A stretch of 64,000 nucleotides of DNA from Nonomuraea typhae (GTDB lineage: Bacteria > Actinomycetota > Actinomycetes > Streptosporangiales > Streptosporangiaceae): contig NZ_VRLV01000003.1 in assembly GCF_009760925.1 (NCBI RefSeq), positions 682,001 to 746,000 of the forward strand, in the 5' to 3' direction. The notes beneath the pieces are model-generated. The model saw nothing but the letters and a program-made list of their open reading frames with translations. It made no database searches and had not been told where the DNA came from. Of this stretch, positions 40,389-49,574 are shown one piece after another; position 1 is the stretch's first letter, and the number at the start of each line of letters is the position of its first letter. The position numbers were made by a program, and so were the translations under genes.

Positions 40389-40714
40389 GCCTGCCCTTCC
40401 TCGTAGGTGTTCCCGGTGTGGTCGCACCGGCGTGGCGGGCTCAGCGTGGGCGCCTCGGTAATCGGGCGCTCCTGCCACCTGCCCGAGACCGGCGGGTTCT
40501 ACCACGGAGGTCGCCGCACGGCATGGGCGAAAGGAAGGATCGCGGGCATGAAGAATGCACCTCCGGCGTGGGAAAAAGGCCCGCGGACACACGGCGGGGT
40601 GCTTGCCCGCAACAGTAGGCGACGCGGCACGGCGGCGTCCAACTGCGGGCCGAAGTGAAACCGTGACGCCGTGGCGCTGGGCATGAGCCCGTGCCGGAGG
40701 GTAAGCAGGACAAC
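40389..40714. other. Divergent regulatory gap between ANTAR and aminotransferase genes
   Basis: No gene is supported in these 326 nt. They form the divergent promoter of the GAF-ANTAR gene (left) and the class V aminotransferase gene (right). The right half folds strongly on the plus strand (GGAGGT at 40505 with ACCTCC at 40558) and contains a B12-box-like segment at 40570-40618. Confidence 0.5.
40570..40618 (+). promoter_or_regulatory. Cobalamin-riboswitch-like core, doubtful
   Basis: GGGAA (40570-40574), a hairpin CCCGC/GCGGG (40580-40598) and GCTTGCCCGCAACAGTAG (40601-40618) follow the order and spacing of the AdoCbl riboswitch core, in which GGGAA is followed by a stem and then GCTGCCCCGCAACTGTAA. 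Fourteen of 18 positions agree. The downstream AGTCAGGAGACCTGCC element is missing, and the gene 97 nt downstream has no known B12 link. Confidence 0.25.
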
Positions 40715-42040
40715 ATGACGCAGCCGCTGAACAGACGGGCCCTGCTCAGCGCCGGGCTGCTGGCCGGTGCCGGCGCGTGCACCTCGTCGTCCTCCCCGTC
40801 GCGCCCCGCCGCGCCGCCGTCCTCGGCTCCGCCGTCCTCGGCGCCGTTCGAGCCCGGCGACTGGGCCTCGGTGCGCGCCCAGTTCACCATGCCGGCGGAT
40901 CGGGCGGACTTCGCCGCGTTCGTCCTGGCCAGGCACCCGGCCCCCGTGCGCGAGGCCGTGGCCCGCCATCGCGCCGCCCTGGACGCCGACCCCGAGTACC
41001 TCCCGCCGGGCGGCGACCCCGACCAGGCCGTCCGGGAGGCCGCGGCCCGCTACCTCGGCGGCGCCCCGGAGCAGATCGCGCTCACCGACAGCACCACCAT
41101 GGGCCTGGCCCTGCTGTACGCCGGCCTGCGGCTGCGCCCCGGCCAGGACGTCCTGACCACCGAGCACGACTTCCTGGCCACCCACGAGTCGCTCAGGCTG
41201 CTGGCCGAGCGCACGGGCGCCAAGGTCCGCAGGGTCCGCCTCTACGACGCGCCGGCCCGGGCCTCCGCCGATCAGATCGCCGGCCGGCTGCGCGCCGCGA
41301 TCGGCCCCCGCACCAGGATCGTCGCCGTCACCTGGGTGCACTCCAGCACCGGCGTCCGGCTGCCGATCAAGGAACTGGCCCGGGTCGTCGCCGAGGCCAA
41401 CAAGAACCGCGACGAGAAGGACCGGGCCCTGCTGTGCGTGGACGGCGTGCACGGCTTCGGCGCCATGGCCGACGGCCCCGGCGACCTGGGCTGCGACTTC
41501 CTGGCCAGCGGCACCCACAAGTGGCTCTGCGGCCCGCGCGGCACCGGGATCGTGTGGGGCCGCGCGTGGGAGGCCGTGGTCCCGGTCATCCCGAGTTTCG
41601 GTCAGGTCAGTTTCGACTACTTCACCATGGGCGAGACACAGCAGCCCGTCACCGCCGCCTACCACACGCCCGGCGGCTACAAGGCATTCGAGCACCGCTG
41701 GGCCGCCAAGGAGGCGTTCACGTTCCAGGAGGCCATCGGCAAGGACCGCGTCCAGGCGCGCATCCAGGAACTCGCCACCCGCCTCAAGTCCGGCCTGAGC
41801 TCCCTCCCTCACGTCAAACTGGCCACACCCGTCTCGCCGGAGCTTTCGGCCGGTCTGGTCTGCATGTCCGTGGACGGCTTCGCCAGCCCCTACGAAGCGG
41901 TGGCCAGGCTCCTCGACCGCCACCGGATCGTCGCCGGTTCCACGCCCTACCGGGAGTCGCTGCTGCGCTTCGGCACCACCATCATGAACACGCCCGAGCA
42001 GGTCGACCAGGCGATCAAGGCGATGGCCGCGCTCCGCTAG
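40715..42040 (+). CDS. Tat-exported class V aminotransferase-like PLP enzyme
   Basis: A 441-residue protein. Its N-terminus has a twin-arginine motif (LNRRALLSAGLLAGAGAC) that ends in a lipobox-like AGAC, predicting Tat export and perhaps lipid attachment, which is unusual for a PLP enzyme. The rest is a class V aminotransferase/cysteine desulfurase fold resembling isopenicillin N epimerase-like proteins: LTDSTTMGLALLYAGL, VDGVHGFGAM and the PLP lysine in LASGTHKWLCGPRGTGI. The reaction is unknown; export of a PLP-dependent enzyme suggests use outside the cytoplasm with cofactor loaded before Tat transport. ATG at 40715 was chosen for its signal peptide. Confidence 0.85.
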   Translation: MTQPLNRRALLSAGLLAGAGACTSSSSPSRPAAPPSSAPPSSAPFEPGDWASVRAQFTMPADRADFAAFVLARHPAPVREAVARHRAALDADPEYLPPGGDPDQAVREAAARYLGGAPEQIALTDSTTMGLALLYAGLRLRPGQDVLTTEHDFLATHESLRLLAERTGAKVRRVRLYDAPARASADQIAGRLRAAIGPRTRIVAVTWVHSSTGVRLPIKELARVVAEANKNRDEKDRALLCVDGVHGFGAMADGPGDLGCDFLASGTHKWLCGPRGTGIVWGRAWEAVVPVIPSFGQVSFDYFTMGETQQPVTAAYHTPGGYKAFEHRWAAKEAFTFQEAIGKDRVQARIQELATRLKSGLSSLPHVKLATPVSPELSAGLVCMSVDGFASPYEAVARLLDRHRIVAGSTPYRESLLRFGTTIMNTPEQVDQAIKAMAALR

Positions 42041-42726
42041 ATCAGCCTGACCACTTCGCCGGTGTCGAGGTCGTAGCGGGCGCCCACCACCCGCGCCCGG
42101 CGCAGCAGCGGGTCGGCCCGCAGCCGGGTCACCGTGGCCCGCGTGTGCCCGGCGATCATCTGCTCGGCGTCGGGCGAGTAGACGGGCTTGAGCGCCTCCA
42201 CGATCCGCTGCTGCTGGCCGGGCAGGGTCGTGCCCGCGGACAGCGCCCGGGCGGCCGCCGTGACCGCCCCGCACCGCCGGTGCCCCAGCACCACCACGAG
42301 CGGGGCCAGCAGGTCGGCCGGGCCGTACTCGATGGCGCCGGTCACCAGCGGGTCCACGGTGTGCGCGGCGGTGCGGATCACGAGCAGGTCGCCCACGCCC
42401 GCGTCGAAGACCACCTCCGGCGGCACCCGCGAGTCGACGCAGGTCACCACGACCGCGAACGGCTCCTGACGCCCGGCCACCGCCCGCCGCCGCGCCGCGC
42501 TCTGCCGCGGGTGCCGGACGCTGCCCGCCGCCCACCGCCGGTTGCCGCGCATGAGCGCCGCCCACGCCTCCTCGGCCGTGGCGGGGCGGTCCTCCTCGGG
42601 TACGGCGGCGCCGGACCTGCCCAGCGCCACCCCGCCGGCGAACGCCCCGCCGGACACCAGGGCCGCGCCGAGCACGACCCCGGTGTTGACCATCAGATGA
42701 CGACGGGTGGTTCCTTGCTCACGCAC
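42037..42726 (-). CDS. Beta-carbonic anhydrase with putative export signal
   Basis: A 229-residue beta-class carbonic anhydrase, which interconverts CO2 and bicarbonate. Zinc ligands are in VTCVDSRVPPE (Cys), and LGHRRCGAV (His and Cys), with the catalytic Asp-Arg pair in CVDSR. Unlike most beta enzymes it begins with TRRHLMVNTGVVLGAALVSGG, a Tat-like or signal-anchor N-terminus, suggesting an extracytoplasmic location. It is convergent with the exported aminotransferase and shares a 4-nt overlap, and lies 34 nt from hisG. Confidence 0.9.
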   Translation of the reverse strand: MREQGTTRRHLMVNTGVVLGAALVSGGAFAGGVALGRSGAAVPEEDRPATAEEAWAALMRGNRRWAAGSVRHPRQSAARRRAVAGRQEPFAVVVTCVDSRVPPEVVFDAGVGDLLVIRTAAHTVDPLVTGAIEYGPADLLAPLVVVLGHRRCGAVTAAARALSAGTTLPGQQQRIVEALKPVYSPDAEQMIAGHTRATVTRLRADPLLRRARVVGARYDLDTGEVVRLI

Positions 42727-42760
42727 GGCAACGATGGTCGCCGCGCCATGGGAAACACCG

Positions 42761-43606
42761 CTATAGCCGACATGCGTAGATGTCGGTGACCAGAATGGCT
42801 CTTGCGCCGATGTCCCACAGCTGATCCATCACGTGCTGGTGGCCCTTGCGGCGGACCATCGCGCGCACGGCCACCCACCCCTCGCGGTGCAGCGGCGAGA
42901 CCGTCGGCCCCTCCATGCCGGGCGTGAGCGCGATGGCCTCCTCGATCCGCTCGGCGCGGATGTCGTAGTCCATCATCACGTAGTCACGGGCGTGGATCAC
43001 ACCCTGCAGGCGGCGGATGAGCTGGTCCAGCCCGGGCGCGTCGGCCGCCTCGCGCCGCCGGATCAGGACGGCCTCGGAGCGCATGATCGGCTCCCCGAAG
43101 ACCTCCAGCCCGACGTTGCGCAGCGTGGTGCCCGTCTCGACCACGTCCGCGACCGCGTCGGCCACGCCCAGCCGGATGGCCGTCTCCACGGCGCCGTCCA
43201 GCTTGATCACCCGGGCGTCCACGCCGCAGTCGGCCAGGTACTTCTCCAGCAGCCCCGGGTAGGCGGTCGCCACCCGCATCCCGTGGAGATCCTGGACCGC
43301 GCCCATGTGCCCGGAGCCGGCCGCCAGCCGGAAGGTCGAGGCGCCGAACCCCAGCGGCATGACCTCCTCCACCGGCGCGCCCGAGTCGATGAGCATGTCG
43401 CGCCCGGTGATGCCCGCGTCGAGCGTGCCCTCGCCGACGTACACGGCGATGTCCCGGGGGCGCAGGAAGAACAGCTCACAGGAGCTGTCGGCGTCGACGA
43501 CCACCAGCTCCTTGCTGTCCTTGCGAGGCCGGTAGCCGGCCTCCTTGAGCATGATCTGGGCCGCCTCGCTGAGCGTCCCCTTGTTCGGTACGGCAAGCCG
43601 CAACAT
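42761..43606 (-). CDS. hisG: ATP phosphoribosyltransferase
   Basis: HisG performs the first committed step of histidine synthesis, joining ATP and PRPP. The 281-residue long form has LRLAVPNKGTLSEAAQIML at the start, the PRPP loop DVVETGTTLRNVGLEVF and the C-terminal regulatory ACT-like domain (GPTVSPLHREGWVAVRAMV) that gives histidine feedback, as in actinobacteria. It lies 14 nt after hisE in the order hisE-hisG. No histidine attenuator was noticed upstream of hisE. Confidence 0.96.
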   Translation of the reverse strand: MLRLAVPNKGTLSEAAQIMLKEAGYRPRKDSKELVVVDADSSCELFFLRPRDIAVYVGEGTLDAGITGRDMLIDSGAPVEEVMPLGFGASTFRLAAGSGHMGAVQDLHGMRVATAYPGLLEKYLADCGVDARVIKLDGAVETAIRLGVADAVADVVETGTTLRNVGLEVFGEPIMRSEAVLIRRREAADAPGLDQLIRRLQGVIHARDYVMMDYDIRAERIEEAIALTPGMEGPTVSPLHREGWVAVRAMVRRKGHQHVMDQLWDIGARAILVTDIYACRL

Positions 43607-43620
43607 CGGTGGTCAACTCC

Positions 43621-43884
43621 CTACAGGTGCTTGTAAACCTCGTCCAGCCCGATACCCCGGGCGATCATCAGCACCTGCACGTGGTACAGCAGCTGAGAGA
43701 TCTCTTCGGCGGCGCGGTCCTTCGACTCGTGCTCGGCGGCCATCCAGCTTTCCGCCGCCTCCTCCACGACCTTCTTGCCGATGGCATGGACGCCGGCGTC
43801 GAGCGCGGCCACGGTTCCCGATCCCTCGGGCCGGGTGCGCGCCTTGTCGGACAGCTCGGCGAACAGCTCTTCGAAGGTCTTCAT
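43621..43884 (-). CDS. hisE: Phosphoribosyl-ATP diphosphatase
   Basis: HisE removes pyrophosphate from phosphoribosyl-ATP in the second step of histidine synthesis. The 87-residue MazG-like all-alpha protein has the metal-binding [14 protein letters not shown] and [14 protein letters not shown] segments (glutamates of the E-x-x-E type) and matches family length. The ATG at 43884 is used rather than frames open further upstream because the family begins [12 protein letters not shown]. It precedes hisG by 14 nt. Confidence 0.95.
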   Translation of the reverse strand: MKTFEELFAELSDKARTRPEGSGTVAALDAGVHAIGKKVVEEAAESWMAAEHESKDRAAEEISQLLYHVQVLMIARGIGLDEVYKHL

Positions 43885-44237
43885 GATCTCTCTCGTCGGT
43901 CGGTCTCGATCTGCGGGTCCAAGCCTAACGTTCGCGGCGGACCTGCAGGTGCTCCGTCCGGAGGCCGAGACGCGTCGGTGTTTCGGGCCGTCGATAACGA
44001 ATCGAAAGCGCTCTCCGCTACGCTCACCGGCTGTGTCGGGGGACGCGTGCCCACACGGGCGCGCCGGACACGACGGGGCGGCTGCGGCCCGCCGTGCCCT
44101 CCACGGGGTACGGCGGGCATCGGCCAGAAACACCGGAATCCCGGCCGATCGCACGATCGGCCGGGATTCAGCGGTCGTCACCGGCGCGACGGAGCGCCGG
44201 AGGGGTGGCGCAACGGGGCGCCGGCCAACAGGGTGGC
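43885..44237. other. Non-coding gap between helicase and hisE
   Basis: No gene is supported in these 353 nt between the 3' end of the helicase gene and the hisE start. They hold a strong perfect palindrome at 44136-44169 (likely helicase terminator) and the hisE promoter region, which includes CGATAACGAATCGAAAGC at about 43991, with no clear -35/-10 pair. Confidence 0.5.
44136..44169 (-). terminator. Strong hairpin terminating the helicase transcript
   Basis: Two perfect 16-nt arms, GAATCCCGGCCGATCG and CGATCGGCCGGGATTC, meet with two nt between them. The hairpin lies 69 nt beyond the helicase stop codon and is followed on the minus strand by CGGTGTTTCT, a weak T-tract. Confidence 0.6.
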
Positions 44238-46178
44238 TCAGCGGCCGTAGCGGCGGCCGGAGTTGCCGGGGCGGTAGCCGTCACGGGGACGGTCGCCGCG
44301 GTCGGCCGAGAACGGGCGGCGCTCGCCACGGTCGTCGGCGCGGAAGGCGCCGCCGCGGGGGCCGCGGTCGTCGGAACGGAAGGGACGCGCGCCACGGTCG
44401 TCACGGAACGCGCCACGCTCGTCCGAGCGGAAGCCGCCACGGGGGCCGCGGTCATCGCCGCGGAACCCGCCACGGTCGCCCGAGCGCACGTCACGCCGGT
44501 CGTCGGCGCGGAAGCCGCCACGCTCGTCCGAGCGGAAGCTCCCCCGGTCCTCCGAACGGAACCCGCCACGCTCGTCCGAGCGGAAACCCGCCCGGTCGTC
44601 CGCGCGGAACCCGCCCCGGTCGTCGGAGCGGAAGGGACGCGCGCCGCGGTCGTCGGCGCGGAAGCCGCCCCGGCCCTCGCCGCGGAAGCCGCGCTCGCCC
44701 TGCCGGAACCCGCCACGCGGCCCGCGGTCGTCCCGCTCCCGGCGGCCGTCGCCGAAGGTCCGGGGCTGCTCACCGTCGGAGTGACGCTTGGGGAAGCGCT
44801 CACCGTCCTCGTGCCGGCGAGCGCCGTCCTCGTGGCGGCGCGGACGCCGCTCGCCGTCGAACTCGCGGCGCGGACGGCGCCCGCGGCGCTCCGAGCCGTT
44901 GCCGCCCTCACGCCGGGGCCGCAGCGGCTTGCGCACGTCCGGCTCCCACACCGGGATGGGCTCGCCGCTGGGCGTACGGGCGCCGGCCACCTCGGCCAGC
45001 CGCGGGTGCCCGGGCGTGGCCTTGAGACGGAACGGGTGGATCCCGGCCCGGCGGGTCAGCTGGTCGGTGGAGCGCCGCTCGTTGGGCAGGACCAGGGTGA
45101 CGACGGTCCCCTTCTCCCCGGCCCGGGCGGTGCGGCCGCCGCGGTGGAGGTAGGACTTGTGGTCCTGCGGCGGGTCGACATGCAGCACGAGGCTGATGTT
45201 GTCCACGTGGATGCCGCGGGCGGCGACGTCGGTGCAGACGAGGACGTTCACGCTGCCCTCGCGGAACTCCGACAGGATCCGGGTCCGCTGGTTCTGGCGC
45301 TTGCCGCCGTGCAGGCCGCCGGCGCGGACGCCGACCCGGGCGAGCTGCTTGCAGAGCCGGTCGACGCCGTGCTGGGTGCGCACGAAGATGATCGTGCGCC
45401 CCTCGCGGTTGGCGATCTCGGCGGCCACGTCGAACTTCTCGTCGCGGGTCACCTGCATCACGTGGTGCTCCATGGTGTCGACCGGGGAGGTCGCGGGCGC
45501 CACGGAGTGGGTGATGGGGTCCTTGAGGAACTTCTGGACCAGCTTGTCCACGTCACCGTCGAGGGTGGCGGAGAACAGCAGACGCTGGCCGTCGGCCGGG
45601 GTCTGGGCCAGAAGGTCGGTCACCACGGGGAAGAAGCCCAGGTCACACATGTGGTCGGCCTCGTCCAGGACGCTGACCTCCACCTCGGACAGCGAGCACT
45701 CGCCCTGGCGGATGAGGTCGCCGAGGCGGCCGGGGGTGGCGATGACGACGTCGATGCCACGGCGCAGCGCCTCGATCTGCTTGCCCATGGACATGCCGCC
45801 GACGACGACCTTCATGCGCAGCCCGAGGCCGCGGCCGAGGGGCTCGAGGGCGTCGTGGACCTGGAGGGCGAGCTCACGGGTCGGGACCAGGATCATGGCG
45901 CGCGGGTGCTTGGGCCTGGGCCGCTCGCCGGCGATGCGGGAGAGGGTGGGCAGGCCGAAGGCGAGCGTCTTGCCGGAGCCGGTCTGGCCGCGGCCGAGGA
46001 CGTCGTTACCCGCGAGCACGTCGGGAATCGTCGCGCTCTGGATGGGGAAGGGTGCGGTGATGCCCTGGCGGGCCAGGCCGTTCACGAGCGGCGCCGGCAG
46101 ACCCAGCAGCTCGAACTCGGACGGACCCGACTCCGGAGAGGTTTCGGGCAGGGCAACGTCAAGCATGGTCACGAACAT
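44238..46178 (-). CDS. DEAD-box RNA helicase with long RG-rich tail
   Basis: A 646-residue ATP-dependent RNA helicase. The core has the Q motif with [12 protein letters not shown], Walker [36 protein letters not shown], the second RecA domain ([28 protein letters not shown]) and [13 protein letters not shown]. From about residue 415 the chain becomes an Arg/Gly/Asp-rich low-complexity tail of some 230 residues built from repeats of FR(A/S)(D/E)(D/E)RGG that probably binds RNA and promotes condensates. Cold-shock helicases of the CsdA/RhlE type in actinobacteria share such tails. ATG at 46178 follows GAAAGG; the 280-nt leader upstream holds a GTACGGC hairpin at 46232-46248. Confidence 0.92.
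   Translation of the reverse strand: MFVTMLDVALPETSPESGPSEFELLGLPAPLVNGLARQGITAPFPIQSATIPDVLAGNDVLGRGQTGSGKTLAFGLPTLSRIAGERPRPKHPRAMILVPTRELALQVHDALEPLGRGLGLRMKVVVGGMSMGKQIEALRRGIDVVIATPGRLGDLIRQGECSLSEVEVSVLDEADHMCDLGFFPVVTDLLAQTPADGQRLLFSATLDGDVDKLVQKFLKDPITHSVAPATSPVDTMEHHVMQVTRDEKFDVAAEIANREGRTIIFVRTQHGVDRLCKQLARVGVRAGGLHGGKRQNQRTRILSEFREGSVNVLVCTDVAARGIHVDNISLVLHVDPPQDHKSYLHRGGRTARAGEKGTVVTLVLPNERRSTDQLTRRAGIHPFRLKATPGHPRLAEVAGARTPSGEPIPVWEPDVRKPLRPRREGGNGSERRGRRPRREFDGERRPRRHEDGARRHEDGERFPKRHSDGEQPRTFGDGRRERDDRGPRGGFRQGERGFRGEGRGGFRADDRGARPFRSDDRGGFRADDRAGFRSDERGGFRSEDRGSFRSDERGGFRADDRRDVRSGDRGGFRGDDRGPRGGFRSDERGAFRDDRGARPFRSDDRGPRGGAFRADDRGERRPFSADRGDRPRDGYRPGNSGRRYGR
44240..44900 (-). 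repeat. Coding microrepeats of the helicase RG tail
   Basis: The DNA is a chain of about 24-27-nt imperfect units encoding FR(A/S)DDRGGF-like octapeptides, with interspersed [10 protein letters not shown] units. The plus strand reads as strings of CGGAAGCCGCCACG- and GTCGTCGGCGCG-like blocks. Copy number in such repeats often varies between strains. Confidence 0.75.
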
Positions 46179-46231
46179 CGTGCCTTTCAGTCGAAGTGGC
46201 GCGTCACTTCTGCGAAAGGACGAGCCGGGAC

Positions 46232-46248
46232 GTACGGCGGCGCCGTAC
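46232..46248 (-). promoter_or_regulatory. Leader hairpin of the helicase gene
   Basis: GTACGGC and GCCGTAC pair around a 3-nt loop, 54 nt upstream of the helicase ATG within a 280-nt non-coding leader. A second hairpin, GGCTG/CAGCC, lies near 46420-46443. Long leaders with hairpins are typical of temperature-responsive DEAD-box helicase mRNAs. Confidence 0.4.
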
Positions 46249-46458
46249 ATGTGCATGAGGTACACCTCGGGGTGGGGACGAGCCCGCCTTGATGGAGGCG
46301 GTCGTCTACGCGCACCCGGTGCCGGCGCAGGCGGCTGAAGACGCGCGATGATGCGTCAGGTGCACGTGGTGCCAACGCGGGAGGGGGTCAACGGTATTCC
46401 CGCCCTGGCACGCTGAAACGGCTGACGCGGGCTGCGCCAGCCGTACAGCAGAAAAAGA

Positions 46459-46821
46459 TCAGACGTTGAAGCCTAGCATACGGAGCTGCTCGCGCCCCTC
46501 GTCGGTGATCTTGTCGGGGCCCCACGGCGGAAGCCAGACCCAGTTGATCTTCACGTCGGAGACCATGCCGTCCAGGGCCGAGTGGGCCTGGTCCTCGATG
46601 ACGTCGGTCAGCGGGCAGGCGGCGCTGGTCAGGGTCATGTCGATGGTGGCCACAGGGCGGGCGCCCTCGGCCGGGTCGAGGTTGAGGCCGTAGACCAGGC
46701 CGAGATCGACCACGTTGATGCCGAGCTCGGGGTCGACGACGTCCTTGAGGGCCTCCATGACCTCATCGACGGTGGCCTCCCCGTCGTACCCCTGCGTCGG
46801 GGTCTCCGTTGGCTTACTCAT
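46459..46821 (-). CDS. sufT: SufT-type metal-sulfur cluster assembly protein (DUF59)
   Basis: The 120-residue DUF59/MIP18-family protein helps load Fe-S clusters onto target proteins. The family sequence DEVMEALKDVVDPELGINVVDLGLVYGL, the conserved cysteine in LTSAACPLTDVI, and VKINWVWLPPWGPDKITDEGREQLRMLGF are present; the WPPWGPD region is a hallmark. Its ATG overlaps the sufU stop (ATGA). It is the last gene of the suf operon and its stop is at 46459, before the long helicase leader. Confidence 0.93.
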   Translation of the reverse strand: MSKPTETPTQGYDGEATVDEVMEALKDVVDPELGINVVDLGLVYGLNLDPAEGARPVATIDMTLTSAACPLTDVIEDQAHSALDGMVSDVKINWVWLPPWGPDKITDEGREQLRMLGFNV

Positions 46822-47255
46822 GAGGAACTCCTCACCACAGCGTCCTTGTAGGCCATCCACGACAGCAGCGCGCACTTCACCCGCGCCGGGAACTTCGCCA
46901 CCCCGGCGAAGGCGACCGCGTCGCCGAGCACGTCCTCGTCGGCCTCGACCTTCCCCCTGCCCTGCATGAGGCGGGTGAACTCGTCGACCACGGACAGCGT
47001 CTCGTCCACGGTCGAGCCGGTGGCCAGCTCGTGCAGCACCGAGGCGGCGGCCTGGCTGATGGAGCAGCCCTGGCCCTCGTACGAGACGTCCTCGATCTTG
47101 CCGCCGTGGCCGACCTTGACCCTGAGCGTGATCTCATCGCCGCACGTCGGGTTCACGTGGTGAACTTCCGCGTCGTACGGCTCGCGCAGCCCCCGCCCCT
47201 GCGGGTGCTTGTAGTGTTCCAGGATCAGCTCCTGGTACATCGACTCGCCGATCAT
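46818..47255 (-). CDS. sufU: SufU-type sulfur transfer/scaffold protein
   Basis: SufU is a zinc-dependent sulfur acceptor that takes persulfide from SufS and passes it to SufB. The 145-residue protein contains the three conserved cysteines in NPTCGDEI, GQGCSISQA and VKCALLSW, and the AVVR-like C-terminus. Length matches the family. The ATG at 47255 (MIGESMYQELI) lies two nt after the sufS stop; an internal ATG at 47240 has GGCGAG before it. The arrangement SufS-SufU is typical of Gram-positive SUF systems. Confidence 0.94.
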   Translation of the reverse strand: MIGESMYQELILEHYKHPQGRGLREPYDAEVHHVNPTCGDEITLRVKVGHGGKIEDVSYEGQGCSISQAAASVLHELATGSTVDETLSVVDEFTRLMQGRGKVEADEDVLGDAVAFAGVAKFPARVKCALLSWMAYKDAVVRSSS

Positions 47256-47257
47256 GA

Positions 47258-48510
47258 CTATGCGAACACCTTCTGGACGTGATGGAGGCCGCGCACCAGG
47301 GCGTCGATCTCGCCCGTGGTGTTGTACAGGTAGAACGACGCCCGCGTGGTCGCCGGTATTCCGAAGCGCAGATGCAGGGGGCGCGCGCAATGGTGACCGA
47401 CGCGGACCGCGATCCCGAACTCGTCGTCGAGAATCTGCCCGACGTCGTGCGGGTGGATGCCGTCGAGGGTGAAGGAGACCGTGCCGCCGCGCTCCTCGAG
47501 CGTGGACGGGCCGATGAGGCGCAGCGACGGGATCTCGCGCAGCGCGTCGAGGGCGTAGGCGGTCAGCGTGCGCTCGTGCGCCTCGATCGCCTCCATCCCG
47601 GCGTTCTGCAGGTAGTCCACGGCGGCGCCGAGACCGATGGCCTCGACGATCGGCGGAGTGCCGGCCTCGAACTTGTGCGGGTAGGGCGCGTAGGTCGAGT
47701 GGTCCATCCAGACCGCCTCGATCATCTCGCCGCCGCCCAGGAACGGGGGCATGGCCTCCAGCAGCTCGCCGCGGGCCCACAGCACGCCGATGCCGGACGG
47801 GCCGAGCATCTTGTGGCCGGTGAAGGCGACGAAGTCGGCGCCCAGCTCCGCCACGTTCACCGGGTGGTGCGGGACGGACTGAGAGGCGTCGAGCATGACC
47901 AGCGCGCCGGCCTCACGGGCGCGTCGCGCCACCTCGGCGACCGGGTTGACGGTGCCGAGCACGTTCGACTGGTGCGCGATGGATACGATCTTCGTCCGGT
48001 CCGTGATGACCTCGCCGGACAGGTCGAGCCGGCCCTCGTCGGTCACCCCGAACCACTTCAGCGTGGCGCCGGTGCGCTGGGCCAGCATCTGCCACGGCAC
48101 GATGTTGGAGTGGTGCTCCATCTCGGAGATGACGATCTCGTCGCCGGGGCCCATCGTGAAGCGCGGGTCCTCGTTGGTGCGGTTGCCGAAGGAGTAGGCG
48201 ACCAGGTTGAGGGCCTCGGAGGCGTTCTTGGTGAAGACGATCTCGTCGCGCGAGGGAGCGCCGACGAACCCGGCCACCTTGTCGCGGGCGTCCTCGTACG
48301 CCTGCGTGGACTCCGCGCCCAGCACGTGCATGGCCCGCCCCACATTGCTGTAGTGCATCGCCAGGTGCTCGCGCATGGTCTCGACGACCTGCGCCGGCTT
48401 CTGCGAGGAGTTGCCCGAGTCGAGATAGACCAGCGACCGGTTGCCGGGCAGCTCGCGGGAGAGAACCGGGAAGTCCTTCCTGATCCTCTCCACGTCGAAC
48501 GCGCCACTCA

Positions 48511-48511
<1 letters not shown>
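47258..48511 (-). CDS. sufS: Cysteine desulfurase SufS
   Basis: SufS removes sulfur from cysteine with pyridoxal phosphate and holds it as a persulfide for Fe-S cluster assembly. The 417-residue class V aminotransferase-fold enzyme has the PLP lysine in FTGHKMLGPSGIGVLW, the nucleophilic Cys in RVGHHCARPLHLRFG, and LDASQSVPHHPVNV. The ATG overlaps the sufC stop by one base (TAATG). This is the group II desulfurase that works with SufU rather than SufE. Confidence 0.96.
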
Positions 48512-49256
<745 letters not shown>

Positions 49257-49257
<1 letters not shown>

Positions 49258-49574
49258 TATGACTCCTGCGCGAGCGAGACGAGCACGTCGTCGCCCTCGA
49301 TTTTGACGGTGTAAACGTTCACGGGTCTGGTGGCCGGCGGGCCGGTCGGCTTGCCGCTGCGGATGTCGAAGCACGATCCGTGCAGCCAGCACTCGAGGGT
49401 GTCGTCGTAGACCTCGCCCTCGCTGAGCTTGACCTCGGCGTGGGAGCAGATGTCGTGCAGGGCGAACACCTCGGCGCCCTTGCGCACGAGCGCCACCGGC
49501 GTCTCACCCACTTCGGTGCCGATCACACCCCCGTCGGGGATGTCGGCGACACGGCACACCTTTTCGTAGCTCAC
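49257..49574 (-). CDS. Rieske-type [2Fe-2S] ferredoxin in the suf operon
   Basis: The 105-residue protein carries the Rieske cluster ligands Cys-x-His in DICSHAEVKL and Cys-x-x-His in CWLHGSCFD, and resembles the ferredoxin components of non-haem oxygenases. It has no oxygenase partner nearby. In actinobacterial suf operons this gene lies between sufD and sufC and is a probable electron donor or a cluster recipient. Its GTG overlaps the sufD stop (GTGA) and its stop overlaps the sufC start. Confidence 0.92.

Noticed and set aside
40570..40714. Complete cobalamin riboswitch
   Set aside because: Only the core is similar; the receptor-domain elements and the AGTCAGGAGACCTGCC block are missing, so it was kept as a doubtful site only.
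44094..46292. Long plus-strand frame opposite the helicase (732 codons)
   Set aside because: Antisense shadow of the RG-rich helicase; composition Ala/Val/Glu-rich without known motifs.
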